From contig OX375882.1 of assembly GCA_947359465.1 (NCBI GenBank), forward strand, positions 50,163,509 to 50,227,508: 64,000 nt of DNA, in the 5' to 3' direction. Origin of the DNA: Metellina segmentata (taxonomy: Eukaryota > Arthropoda > Arachnida > Araneae > Tetragnathidae). Within the stretch, counting starts at the first letter, position 1. Each line of letters starts with the position of its first letter. The notes below the pieces were generated by a model that made no database searches, was not told the DNA's origin, and saw only the letters and a list, made by a program, of their open reading frames with translations. The translations under genes and the position numbers were made by a program. Below, piece after piece: positions 24,289-33,800 of the stretch.

Positions 24289-24490
24289 CATCGTTCACGT
24301 AGAGATTGGTGCACTTTAAATACATCGTGGCCTAAATGTCCTCACAGTTGCGTGGTTTGGGGAGTGGGATGCCAGCTCAGATGTTAACCTCGTCATCTAA
24401 CCGCAGTTTAAAATTACGAAGTGATGTCCTTGGATCTTTCCATTTGGAAATGATCCCTGACCTGCATTGCTTCAGTGGGAAGTAAATTCA
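24289..24490 (+). mobile_element. SINE-1, 5'-truncated
   Basis: Body and 3' part of the family ('attggtgcactttaaatac', 'cctaaatgtcctcacagttg', 'gggatgccagctcag', 'cgtcatctaaccg', 'tggatctttcc', 'gatccctgac'). The tRNA-like head is absent. Confidence 0.75.
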
Positions 24491-25032
24491 ATTACCTATC
24501 AGCCTGCCAAATACAATCATCGGTGTGTATGCTCCAGTTCTGTCAAGCCTGGTAAAACGAATAGCCCTTATTACTTATAGCCAATTTATTAACGCTTGTC
24601 CTCTGTCTAGCATCTTATGATTCGTTCCAACTTTGTTTTATCGTTCAACTAACTACTACCTGCATTGTATTGTTTAAATGTTCTATCTTCTGTTCTACAC
24701 GACTTATACTATTACAAACCTCGGGTTATATTTTATCGCATGCGAGTAAATTCGGATAAAAATGTTGCAATAATCGAATATGTCATCCAATGCAATGTCT
24801 TTCTTAATTGAACAGATCCTTCAGATTTTTTTTCCGTTCTCACCGATTGCAAGCAACCAAGATGTTTATGGTAGTAGCATAAGAATATAGTACTGTACTC
24901 CCAGAATTCTGGTCAGAACATTGAATTGGAACAACGTAGAACAGCAAATGCAGTACTCGTAACAACCTGAAAAATATAGAATTTTCGTTATTAGTCATAT
25001 GCAATTTTGTTGCAGTGCGTTATGAAATAATA
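24491..25032. other. No recognisable gene
   Basis: Ordinary AT-rich spacer between SINE-1 and the Tc1 derivative. Nothing identified. Confidence 0.45.
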
Positions 25033-25606
25033 TATACTACCCTTCAAAAATGGACCGGACAGCAAGATGTGAGGGTATAATGGAAGGAATACGTGCTTTA
25101 ATATGGGGATGGTCCCCCACGTGCTGCAATTCCACTAGCAACTCTTCTGGGCATACTTTCAACAAGGTTTTGATACACAGCTATACGTATTTGTGTCCAT
25201 TCCTGCTGCACGAATGTCGCCTGCTCAGCTGTAGATTTCGGACGTGGTTCCCTGGTCCGTAAGCGTCGCTCTAACGCGTCCCTCAAATGTTCTATGGGGC
25301 TTAGGTCGGGACTCTGAGCAGGCCAGAGAAGACGTTTCACATCCATAGCTTGATACCACTGCTTGACAGAAGCTGCAACAGGACATGTAGCGTTGTCATA
25401 CGGGAAGTAACATTCGTCCATTCCATAAAATTTCCAGAGATTAGGAAGAACCTGATTGTCCAAAATGTTCATGGGGGCGTCGGCGTTCAATTGACCAGGA
25501 ACAACATGCAAAGGTCAAAGGCCATACAACGAAGAACAACCCCAAACAGGTAGTCGGATTTTATGCAAATCCGTTGGCATCCAATCCATTCTTGTAAGGA
25601 AGTGTA
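25033..25606 (-). mobile_element. Tc1 deletion derivative, copy A2
   Basis: About 570 bp between inverted ends TATACTACCCTTCAAAAATG and (reverse complement) TACACTTCCTTACAAGAATG. The element joins its right terminal region directly to the middle of a transposase gene; the same join is seen in copy A3. It lacks the N-terminal DNA-binding domain. Confidence 0.85.
25098..25511 (-). pseudogene. Tc1 transposase C-terminal half, open frame of 137 codons
   Basis: Open from [10 protein letters not shown] to the natural end (VESMPRRVA..IAARGGPSPY). The second catalytic Asp (YDNATCPVAAS) and the third residue Glu (SPDLSPIEHLRD) are both present. The first catalytic Asp and the helix-turn-helix domain are absent because of the internal deletion, so it cannot be an active enzyme. 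Start at the first Met is formal only. It is the best preserved of the four copies of this derivative. Confidence 0.8.
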
Positions 25607-25635
25607 TCATAAGGGGTATTCTGAATTATTCAACA

Positions 25636-25989
25636 GAATCTACAATAATATAGACTGAAGATTTACTTCGGATCAGAAGAGTTTACGGACAGAAGAATTA
25701 GAAGGAATATGGAATCCACTATTAGGTGGACTGAAGACTTCTTTTAGGTTAGAAGAGTTATTAGATCATAAGAATTAGAAAGAAAAATGTATAAGAGTAG
25801 ATATACTGAACACATAGGTTAGAAAGGTAATTAGATCCAGAAGAATTATGAAAAGTATAGAATCCGCAAGATGGACCAAAGACAAGTTAGATTAAAATAG
25901 TTATTTGGTCAGAAGAATTCGAAGGAATATATAATCTACACTTAAGTGAACTGAGAACTTGGGTTTAAAAGTTATAAGGCTAGAAATTA
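25636..25989 (+). repeat. Five-unit tandem repeat, about 58-79 bp units
   Basis: Units begin near 25636, 25712, 25791, 25861 and 25932. Shared theme: 'gaatctacaattaggtggac', 'tgaagactt', 'ggttagaagagttattaggtc', 'agaagaattagaaggaatat'. Strongly purine-biased on the plus strand, diverged, no frame through all units. It starts 30 bp beyond Tc1 copy A2. Confidence 0.75.
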
Positions 25990-26397
25990 GGCATAAACTA
26001 CAATTGAATGCAAATTTTTCACACCACATTCTGTGCTTTGGTATTCTATTTTTTACCTTAAAGTATGAGTTGAAATATTTTGATAATTATTGGTCCTTGT
26101 TCCAACACTTTGTGGGCAATCATTTTTTCCCTGCTTACTGTTCCTTTTAACTTCAGTAAAAGGTGTCAGGAAAACTCGGTACGTTTTTCTCAGAGATAAA
26201 CCATCTGCTACTTCTGTTTTTTATCATCTCAAAGCTCTTGTCAGCTAACTATCTTCACATTCTAAACCCCACCATTCCTTTTAGTTTTTAATCTCATTGA
26301 AACGAAAGGGTTTTTTTCCCTCAAAAGTATACTGAAAAAAATTACATTACTTTACAATATTTTAGCAGGGGACAAAATAAGTGAAACAATGTATTTC
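25990..26397. other. No recognisable gene
   Basis: AT-rich spacer; nothing identified. Confidence 0.45.
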
Positions 26398-26412
26398 ATC
26401 TTATAGATTGTA

Positions 26413-26697
26413 ACTCGCGGTAGCCCGTTTGGAATCGGATTAGCAATCGGAGGGTTGCGAGTTCGAATCCAACCAAAGACCGTCGTGTACAGGGAACTGG
26501 TACACGATAAATCTGTCGAACAGCCTCAAAGGTCTTCACGTAGGCGTGGTGTGGAAGTATGGAGAGTGGTGTGCCAGCTCAGGTGTTACTTGGTCATATG
26601 ATCGTGGTTCAAAAGTACATGGCGTTGTCTTCGGATCTTTCCTATGAGGATTGATCCCGGATCCAATCCAGTGCGACGTTAATTATAATACCTACCT
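26413..26697 (+). mobile_element. SINE-1, full length with perfect 15-bp target duplication
   Basis: The reference copy for this family in the window. ATCTTATAGATTGTA flanks it on both sides (26398-26412 and 26698-26712). Head: A-box-like 'tagcccgtttgg' and B-box 'ggttgcgagttcgaatccaa'. The body follows the family order to 'gatcccgg' and 'gtgcgacgttaatta', ending in a 'acctacct' tail. The perfect duplication marks target-primed reverse transcription by a LINE and a fairly recent insertion. Confidence 0.9.
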
Positions 26698-26714
26698 ATC
26701 TTATAGATTGTATC

Positions 26715-27273
26715 TACACTACACTGCAGTAATGAACCGAACAGCAAGATATGATTGTATAATGGAAATAATACGTGCTTTAATATTAGGATGGTCCCCC
26801 ACGTGCTGCAAGTACACTAGCTACCCTTCTGGTCATACATTCAGCAAGGTTTTGATACAGAGCTATGGGTATTTGTATCCATTACTGCTGCACGAATGTC
26901 GCCAGCTCAGCTATAGATTTCGGACGTGGTTCTATGGTCTAACTCGTCCCGCAAATATTCTATGGGGTTTAGGTCGGGACACTGAGGAGGCCAGTGATGA
27001 CGTTTTACATTTATATATTGATACCACTGCTTGATAGAGGCTGCAACACGACTTGGAGCGTTGTCGTCCTGAAGTAACATTCGTGCATTCCATAAAATTA
27101 ACAGAGCGTAGGAAGAACCTGATTGTCCAAAATGTTCCTGTAGGGGTCCGCGTTCAATTGACCTGGAACAACATGCAAAGGTCCCAGGCTATACCACGAA
27201 AAACACCCCCAAACAAGTAGTCGGATTTTATGCAAGTCCTCTGGCGTCCGGTCCAGTATTGTAGGGTAGTGTG
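26715..27273 (-). mobile_element. Tc1 deletion derivative, copy A3
   Basis: About 560 bp, ends TACACTACACTGCAGTAATG and (reverse complement) near ACACTACCCTACAATACTGG. Minus-strand frames spell [20 protein letters not shown] joined to terminal-region sequence at 27200-27240, the same junction as copy A2. The catalytic Glu (NPIEYL) is retained at about 26965, but frames are broken. It starts only 3 bp after the SINE-1 duplication. Confidence 0.8.
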
Positions 27274-27482
27274 CATTAAATTTCATCACAGACGATTTTA
27301 AACGTGAATTATCGAGTCAAAATGTTATCTGTTTTTGTTTATTGGATGTTAGTAGACAAAATTTTATTTGTATATATCAAGTAAAAGAGCGAAATTATAT
27401 TTCACAAGTATCTTCATGGAAAACGGAGATGATACAGATCCCAGTGCAAACAATGCTAAACAGTAACATAATTTTTCTATTT

Positions 27483-27575
27483 TACAGGGAGTCCCGGAAC
27501 TTAGTGTACAAACTTGGAGGGGAGGTAGAGAAAATCGTTAGGATTTGGCATCTAATCGCCTCGTTTGGTGATATG
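27483..27575 (+). mobile_element. ACAGGG-type transposon end
   Basis: ACAGGGAGTCCCGGAACTTA, then 'gtgtacaaacttggagggg.ggtagag'. It shares ACAGGG.G, ACAAACTT.GAGGGG.GGTA and AG with the element end at 55807, so the two are ends of one family. The partner end was not found. The preceding 'ttctattttacag' looks like a splice acceptor, but the shared end is the better explanation. Confidence 0.4.
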
Positions 27576-27780
27576 AGACTGTCAAAGCTAGAGTTACCTA
27601 GCCCACAAAAACACGAAAATTTTATTACCTTTTATTAAGAACTTTTTTAAATGTGAAGTGTCAAGTCTTCTAAAATTACATGATAACGTATTTCTGATCA
27701 CTGAAACACAAATTTTAGATTCTCAAGTCATACTGTGGATAAATAAAAACTGTGTCAAGAAAATCGCATTTACTTCTGGT

Positions 27781-28050
27781 AATTTATCCCCAAACTGTAT
27801 TCCTCATAGTATTTTCTGTATTGTGATTTAAATCTGTAATTTGTATTGTTTCGTTTTTTTATTTCAAATTTTTGTCACTTAAACATTTTAGGGGGATTGT
27901 CCCCAAATCCAATAGGGTAAGGGGACCATCTCCAACTTCTATTTTCTCAGGGATCTTATACAAACTGAGAATCGCTGGGGATCATCCTCAAATTGAATTC
28001 TTCGTGGTATTTGTTGTGTATTGTAATTTGAATCTGTACTTTGCATTTGT
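27781..28050 (+). repeat. Diverged direct duplication
   Basis: 'atccccaaactgtattcctcatagtatttt', 'tgtattgtgatttaaatctgtaatttg' (27781-27845) recurs as 'atcctcaaattgaattcttcgtggtattt', 'tgtattgtaatttgaatctgtactttg' (27985-28046), spacing about 200 bp. Related 'ggggattgtcccc' words lie between. Origin unknown; an old LTR or satellite is possible. Confidence 0.45.
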
Positions 28051-28396
28051 GTATTGTACCAAGATTTTGTTGTTGCGTACTTACTCAATCACTTTTGCGG
28101 CGCACTTATCAAGTACTTATTCTGTTTTGAAGAATTGTAATTTTGTTATATATAAATAAAACATGGATTTAACCTTGTGCAGAGTGGATTTGCTGTCGCA
28201 ACCCAAAATAAACCGTATGCCTATGGGCGGGGAAGTAATCCATCTAACTTTATCTCTATAGGTTATGTTGATGGGTTTGGCCACTCTTGCTGTGACTGCC
28301 TCATATAACCTCATGGCAATAAAGACGAGAATGCGCGTTTCTAGAGTGCCTACAAAAAAGGTGAAATCGCTGACGTTTAATACTATGTCACACGAA

Positions 28397-28570
28397 CCAA
28401 TCAGATGCTAAATCATTGCACTGGCATCTTCTCCCGTCCCGTGGACCAATCAGATTATTGTAACTTTCCACCCGTCAGCTGAAAGTAATGAAAGAGTGAC
28501 GTTAATACTAGTGTTGGTCAAGTGATCCTGAGCACATAAAAAGGTTGCGACTGCCATTGCTCACACTATT
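28397..28570 (+). promoter_or_regulatory. Candidate RNA polymerase II promoter
   Basis: Two identical CCAATCAG boxes (28397-28404, 28446-28453), which match the NF-Y site, precede a TATA-like CATAAAAAGG (28535-28544) and a TCACAC initiator-like string at about 28561. An ATG at 28585 begins a short frame that meets a good splice-donor match (GTGGGTAAG) near 28611. The stretch is less AT-rich than its surroundings. The architecture is seen; promoter function and the first exon are inferred. It could equally be a promoter inside an unrecognised repeat. Confidence 0.35.
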
Positions 28571-28774
28571 TTTATAATTAATCAATGGTATGGTCCAAAC
28601 ACATTTGGAGGTGGGTAAGACGAAAAAACTTCATAATACATCTAGTAACGTTGACTATAGTATACTTGAAGGATCATACAATCCATAGAGTATGCTACGA
28701 AAAAGTATTTAACGGTGAATGCGATGCTAGGAATTCAAATTTTGAAAGAAAAAAAAGACTTTTTTTTCTCTGAC

Positions 28775-29445
28775 TTATTGATGTACTTTATCATTTCTTG
28801 AAATAGCTTCAAACTATAATAACACGAAACTGAGCTCACATTTTAAAAATAAAAATACACGAGTTGAAAAGTTCTTTTTTAAAAAGAGCTGGAAATAGCA
28901 GAGGATATGAATCGAATTGCAATTTTTCCTTATTCGAGGAAACAAAATGAAACGTTTTTGGGTTTCGAGTAAACATTTCCTTTTATCAAAATCGAGTTCT
29001 TTTCCGTTCCCGATATCTATGGCCATTTTAGGGAGTTTCGGTTCCTCGCAGAAACCATTTCCAATCTCAGACCGGTAGAGTTCAGCGTATCTGAAATTAT
29101 ATGATCAATATCAAGAAGCCTTACGTCTTTGGAAATTGAAGACCGGCCTCCTATTGATTTTTTGATCTCGACATTGGAGTGTTAGTAAAGCTTGAATTTA
29201 GTATCAATCTGATCCAGTTCATCTACCTTTGAGATGGGTTCTGGAGTTCACGCCCTCCCTAACCTCCGATTTGTTCATGTAGCAAAGCAATTTTAGTTGG
29301 TTGGTCCGATGCTTTTTGAAATTAACGCATTGCATGTAGTTTGTCATTAAGAAATGGGTAATGGTTATAGAAAAGTTATTACTTTATTTTAGATCATTCA
29401 AGGGGAAATTATATCAGATAGTACAACGACCTAAATTATTGAAAA
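28775..29445. other. No recognisable gene
   Basis: Mixed composition, poly-T near 28750, and no frame or repeat I can support. Confidence 0.4.
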
Positions 29446-29459
29446 GCGAACTTTTACGC

Positions 29460-29700
29460 TGTGAGGTTCTGAGGTTCTCCTGCCAACACAAGGAGGAACT
29501 GTTGTTGGGGGGAACGGGACTTCCTCTAGGGACGTTGGCGGGGGTGTCGGTGCAAGGTCCCCCTGGTCAGGAGGAGAGAAGGGGAGAGCAAAAAGAAAGA
29601 AGGGATTCGGCCGGTGGAGACGACAGACAAAGAGGTGTGATGTACGCCATTTTGATTGACTATTGCACCGATCACAATCGCTCTGGTGCGTAAACGTGTA
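29460..29700 (+). other. GC-rich island, possible exon or CpG-like promoter
   Basis: Strikingly GC-rich compared with everything nearby. The plus-strand frame 29361-29693 stays open across it: Gly/Leu-rich, then a charged QEERRGEQKERRDSAGGDDR segment. The frame ends in MYAILIDYCTDHN. It could be an exon with a low-complexity domain or a promoter region. I do not recognise a protein family, so it is left unassigned. Confidence 0.3.
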
Positions 29701-29755
29701 GTATTAGACCGAGCATTGCTATTGATATTAGTTTCAAAAAGTGTGGGCAATATGT

Positions 29756-29810
29756 AGTAGTGACTAGTAGTCACGTGACTGCTGTGTGACTAGTAGTCAC
29801 TAGTCACACT
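29756..29810. repeat. Palindromic cluster of GTGACTAGTAGTCAC units
   Basis: 'gtgactagtagtcac' occurs twice, joined by 'gtgactgctgt' and followed by 'tagtcac'. The first unit overlaps AGTCACGTGACT, a perfect 12-bp palindrome with a CACGTG E-box. Several alternative hairpins can form. It directly follows the GC-rich island and precedes the first Helitron-like element by about 80 bp. Confidence 0.8.
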
Positions 29811-29892
29811 TTGGCAAAAACTAAAAGTAGTTACGTGCTGCTATGTGAAAAATTGACGATTCGATAACCTATAGACCCGTTAGGCGATATAA

Positions 29893-30977
29893 TCTTCTCT
29901 TACTATTATAAAATGAAGTTTCTGTGTTTATGTGTGTCGGGTATATACTGGGTGCCCTGACGAATGTATGGCATTCACACTAATGAAATTAGGCACACAT
30001 GTAGTACGAATTGTTTTGCAATTTTATATACCAGCCCGATTTTTAAAATTTCATCTAGAAAATTTTATAAAAATTTTATTAATTATTAAATAATTAATAC
30101 GATATTGAATTATTATTTGTTTTCCTCTGAATGGCAACAGTCTTGAATCGGTCTTGCCTCTGATTCAAATTGTGACTGTTAAGTGTGCGTCTATTCACAC
30201 TGCTGACGCCAGTAAAACGGTAATCAATTTTTATTAAATTTGTATTGTTTTTAATGCTTTTCTAAAAGCATAATGTTCTTTTTTCTTTGTTTGTTATTGT
30301 TAATGTTTTTTTTTATAACCTTTTTCATCAAAGCATAATTACATTTTTCCTTTGTTTCTTATTGTAATTTGAAATCGTAACTATTCTTTTTATTAACGGT
30401 TTATTCATATATATATCTTTTTCCTTTGTTTCTTATTGTTTTTGTGTTTTTCTTAATATTTTTAAGGCATATCTTTGTTTGTTAGTCGGGATCTAAATAC
30501 AATATCTGTTTCAAGCCACCATCAACATTTCCACCAAACTTCTAAAACAATGCCTTAAAGGCTTATTGCCACCAACAAACTGCCCATCCATAAAGACAAA
30601 GTGAAATCTCTGTAAAGCCACCAGTGTTATGTTGGGTGGTAAATTTGCCACCATCCAAAGTCAATCCAATATTTTTTTAATCTACTTAAATCATTCCAAA
30701 CCCACCTGTGTCATGTATGGTGGTCAATTTTGGTTCTGTTCAAACACACCATCAATACTGTTCAAGGCTTATTGCCAACTTTTAATTGTTACCTAAAAAT
30801 ATAATTTTCTTTTAATAAATATTTTTTTTGTTCAATATATCTTCAACGAATTTAAAAACATCGGAAAATGTTACACCATATTAATACCTTACATCACGGC
30901 GTTGACCGTGGAATGGTTTGCGAAGCAAACCAACACCATGGGCACGGGCAACGCCGGGCTAGCCACGCAGTGGCTAG
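29893..30977 (+). mobile_element. Helitron-like element, copy i
   Basis: The 5' end (TCTTCTCTTACTATTATAAA then ATGAAG) and 3' end match two other copies at 35.2 and 42.4 kb. The 3' end has a perfect terminal hairpin CTAGCCAC-gca-GTGGCTAG finishing in CTAG, and another, GGTTTGC-gaa-GCAAACC, about 50 bp upstream. No inverted terminal repeats and no target duplication, as expected for rolling-circle elements. No Rep/helicase frame, so it is non-autonomous. The interior differs from the other copies and has 'tttttcctttgtttcttattgt' and 'gccacc' subrepeats. The hairpin lying exactly at the terminus may point to the Helentron/Helitron2 group. Confidence 0.8.
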
Positions 30978-31070
30978 TATCTTATGTAGTATAGGTGTGT
31001 GAATCATCTGTCCCGTTGATCAATCAAACGATGCATGTTAGGTTCCACCAAGCAGTTGAAATTAGTCTAA

Positions 31071-31503
31071 GGCCCGGTGCACACATCCGGTTTCTCAACG
31101 TGCTGAGCTGCCGCAACGCAAGTGTGGTCTGAGATACATCAGATCCAATGGAGTAGTGCACACATTCCTCAGCACGTCCAACTTGCGCGCAATTTGTACC
31201 GATGTTCCCCACGGCGCCGCAGCTCGCCGCATATGCGTCTCCATTCTGAAGTACCTTGTTTTCATAAATAAATGGAATATAAATAATAATTAATAAATGG
31301 TTGTATCCTGTAACGTCTATTTTGTTTCAAAATATACTTTTTTTACACCAAGTAAGCGAAATAAACACGTTTTCTTCGATAGAATATTTATCGCAAATGG
31401 CGCGAAATGAGCACTTGCTTCATTTCATTGTTATGTGTGCATAGTTGAGCTACGTTGCCGCAGTGGTGCCGCACGTTGAAAAATCGGATGCGTGCACTGG
31501 GTC
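31071..31503. mobile_element. Harbinger-like MITE, copy 1
   Basis: About 430 bp with inverted ends GGCCCGGTGCACACATCCGG and, on the right, a reverse complement close to GGACCCAGTGCACGCATCCG. GC-rich arms (TTTCTCAACGTGC, CGCCGCAG) surround an AT-rich middle. A second copy lies at 62272-62703. The end sequence resembles that of the fold-back element at 15.4 kb. A left TAA is present; a matching right copy is not clear. Confidence 0.75.
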
Positions 31504-31577
31504 CAGTTACTGCTAGTTTTCATTCTGGGCAGATTTAATGCTAATCATTTCTTTTATACTTCCTCTGTGGCTTAGTG

Positions 31578-32673
31578 CAGTGATTCTCAATCCAAGGGCC
31601 GCAGTGCAGTATGAGGGCTTTGAGAACTATTCTGGAAATTGTTATTTTTGTTTCCTAAGCATTTTTAGAGAATAACTATTATGTAGTGGAAATATTTTGA
31701 GGATATAATATTCGTAAGTGTGGAAAAGATCAGAACCAGAACGTTTAAATAACATATGTGTTATCAACAATTTTAGTGGCCAATCTACAAGGAAGCAATT
31801 ATGAATTAAATGCTTCCAATGAGATTCATGATCCAGGTTCTCAAATCTAACAATACTGAATACTTTTTCTTCTCAAGTTCGCAGTGCTGTGTGTAAGTTC
31901 TCATTTCAAATCTGGAGTGACGTGATTGTCTAAAAGTGGCCCACGGATTTTAGCTCTAATATGAATAGGAGAAACGGTAATTTGTTTAATTTTAGCGTTA
32001 AGGAACTTCATTGTAGTTGTGATGCTACATATGTAAATTAATTTTTCATTGATCACATTGTAATATGTCAATACAAATTATCACAAAAACTAATAATGTT
32101 GGCTAGAGGAATCAACTCGCAACAATATTTTATTAATTCTGCTAATTGATTACCAACTTAATTTAACTGAACATATCGCACCCCGGCAAGAAAAGTGACA
32201 CAACTCAAAATTGCAGAATCTGAGAAACATCAACTTAAAGGATAATATAAAACTTATATTGAAATAATATAAGCTTCTTTAAAATTTTAGGTAGGTATTT
32301 ATGATGGTAACTTCTATTATGATCTATAGAATAGTAATATAACACACTGGGGCACCTCATACATATTTGCAATGACATAGCATCAAAATTTTTATTTTTT
32401 GACCTGTGTCACTTTATTTGCCGGGTTGCGATATGTCAACATGCAAAACCGTATACATTAAATGTACTAAAAAACCTTTATGATGCAATGCCATAACTTA
32501 TACTTATGGCATAATATTGTAAAGGTACTATGATATAAACTAATTCTTATGTTAGTGTTTAATGTACGAACTTAAAAAAACTACAGAAGTATTTTCGAGT
32601 GAATTTGGTCGGACCTGACCGATTTCTGAAAAAGTATTTTCCTGGCCCTGGGTACAAAGGTTGAGAACCACTG
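31578..32673. mobile_element. Non-autonomous hAT element carrying a nested MITE
   Basis: Ends CAGTGATTCTCAATCC and (reverse complement) CAGTGGTTCTCAACCTTTG are typical hAT termini. Flanking 8-mers GCTTAGTG and GTCAAATG each differ at two sites from GTCTAGTG, the corresponding string in the other SINE-2 copy, so it appears to have inserted in a SINE-2 head. No transposase frame. The interior holds a complete 266-bp MITE. Confidence 0.7.
32171..32436 (+). mobile_element. ACATATCGCACC MITE, copy 1 (nested)
   Basis: 266 bp with inverted ends ACATATCGCACCCCGGCAAG and, from the right, ACATATCGCAACCCGGCAAA, each followed by AAAGTGACAC-type sequence. Matches, in opposite orientation, the element at 47952-48216. 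Non-coding. No clear target duplication, so the superfamily is not assigned. Confidence 0.8.
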
Positions 32674-32890
32674 GTCAAATGGTCAGGGTGCTGTCTTCTG
32701 GTAAGTTCTTGGCTCAAATCCGAGGTAAGGCGTGGATATACATCCGTATGGAATTAATGTTGACTTCTCTGAGAAAGAGTTGTGTTTAGAATGTGAGGTG
32801 TAACGTCGATGCACCTCCCGTAGGTCGTGATAAGCGGTTAATAAATCCATCCTCGTAAGTGACAAAATAAATTATGTTCAATTGACCGAG
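32674..32890 (+). mobile_element. SINE-2 copy
   Basis: tRNA-like head ('ggtcagggtgctgtcttctg', 'gttcttggctcaaatccgagg') followed by a body with 'taaggcgtggat', 'tggaattaatgttgacttctct', 'gaggtgtaacgtcgatgcacctccc', 'ggttaataaatccatcc' and the end 'tatgttcaattgac'. A second copy is at 57168-57415. Different from SINE-1 outside the head. Confidence 0.65.
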
Positions 32891-33065
32891 CACTAGAAAA
32901 AATATCGACCAGTGCATTGATTCAGTGTAAACACAAACACACCACGAAATGTCTTAATGCTTTCGTGTGATACACATCATGGTTACCTTAAAATATAGTT
33001 TGTCGCCATTTTGACTACGTTCGGCGTAGCAACGGTGTCTGTCAATCCAATATGGTATACTTTAA

Positions 33066-33579
33066 CCCTTCTTTGCATAATGGTGGAAATTTCCATCATA
33101 ACATTGAATGCCCAAAATTTTTTTTAAAAGAACAAGTTCACTTTAAGTTGATCGTGTCTGGATACCTTTTTAATGTCCATTGTATACAAAAAAAAAAACA
33201 TAGCTGTCAAAAATAAGCAAGTGTCACTATCAGTAAAACGAGCTTGAAGTTGTCATTCCGCTGTTTGTTGTAGTTGCAATAAACGTATGATTTCGTTTTT
33301 AATTTTGTTTTATTATATTTGAGTTTCTGTTGCTAAAAAAGTGAAAATGAGTGGAAGAAAGGTTTGTAACATGTGTTTCTGTTATTTTTAGAGCCATTTC
33401 TGAAAAAGTTTGCGTTTAATTTAAAAAATACCACATGATACCATCATATTGTTTTTTGCTAAATTTATACTATAAATATGTACTAAGATTTTTTTAAACC
33501 ATTTTTCCTTCAATTTTGAACATGAATTATATCACCTTGATTTATTTCACCAATAAAGAAAAAATCATGCAAAGAAGGG
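33066..33579. mobile_element. piggyBac-type MITE, 514 bp, TTAA target
   Basis: Flanked by TTAA (33062-33065, 33580-33583). Inverted ends CCCTTCTTTGCATAATGG and CCCTTCTTTGCATGAT follow the piggyBac CCCTTT-like start. No transposase apart from a possible start (ATGAGTGGAAGAAAG at about 33347). The right TTAA is shared with the first bases of a SINE-1 fragment. Confidence 0.85.
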
Positions 33580-33800
33580 TTAAATCCGTCTTGACCTCAA
33601 ATGTCCTCACATTGGCATGGTTTGGAAGTTTAGATTTGGGTGCCAGCTCGAACATTCACTCATCATCTGACCATGGTTCAAAATTGCGTAGTGTTACCCT
33701 CGGATCTTTCCTTTCGGGATTGACCGTTACCACCAATAGCTCATTGAGTTGCTCCAGTGCGTCCTTATTAACTACCTACTTACCCTTTCATAATTAACAC
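33580..33800 (+). mobile_element. SINE-1 3' part, starting at a TTAA
   Basis: Begins at 'ttaaatccgtcttgacctca' and runs through the usual landmarks to 'tccagtgcgt' and the 'taactacctactta' tail. In full copies the same TTAA lies in 'cgttaaatctgtc'. The head is not found on the far side of the MITE. Confidence 0.7.

Noticed and set aside
24055..24291. 78-codon minus-strand frame with hydrophobic stretch
   Set aside because: No start context, no homologous motif, and it runs to the edge of a SINE-1 copy.
27342..27638. 98-codon plus-strand frame with an acceptor-like 'ttttacag'
   Set aside because: The second half matches the ACAGGG-type transposon end at 55.8 kb, so the apparent exon boundary is more likely the element end.
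29526..29774. 82-codon minus-strand frame over the GC-rich island
   Set aside because: Overlaps the plus frame; composition driven by GC content, no motif on either strand strong enough to choose.
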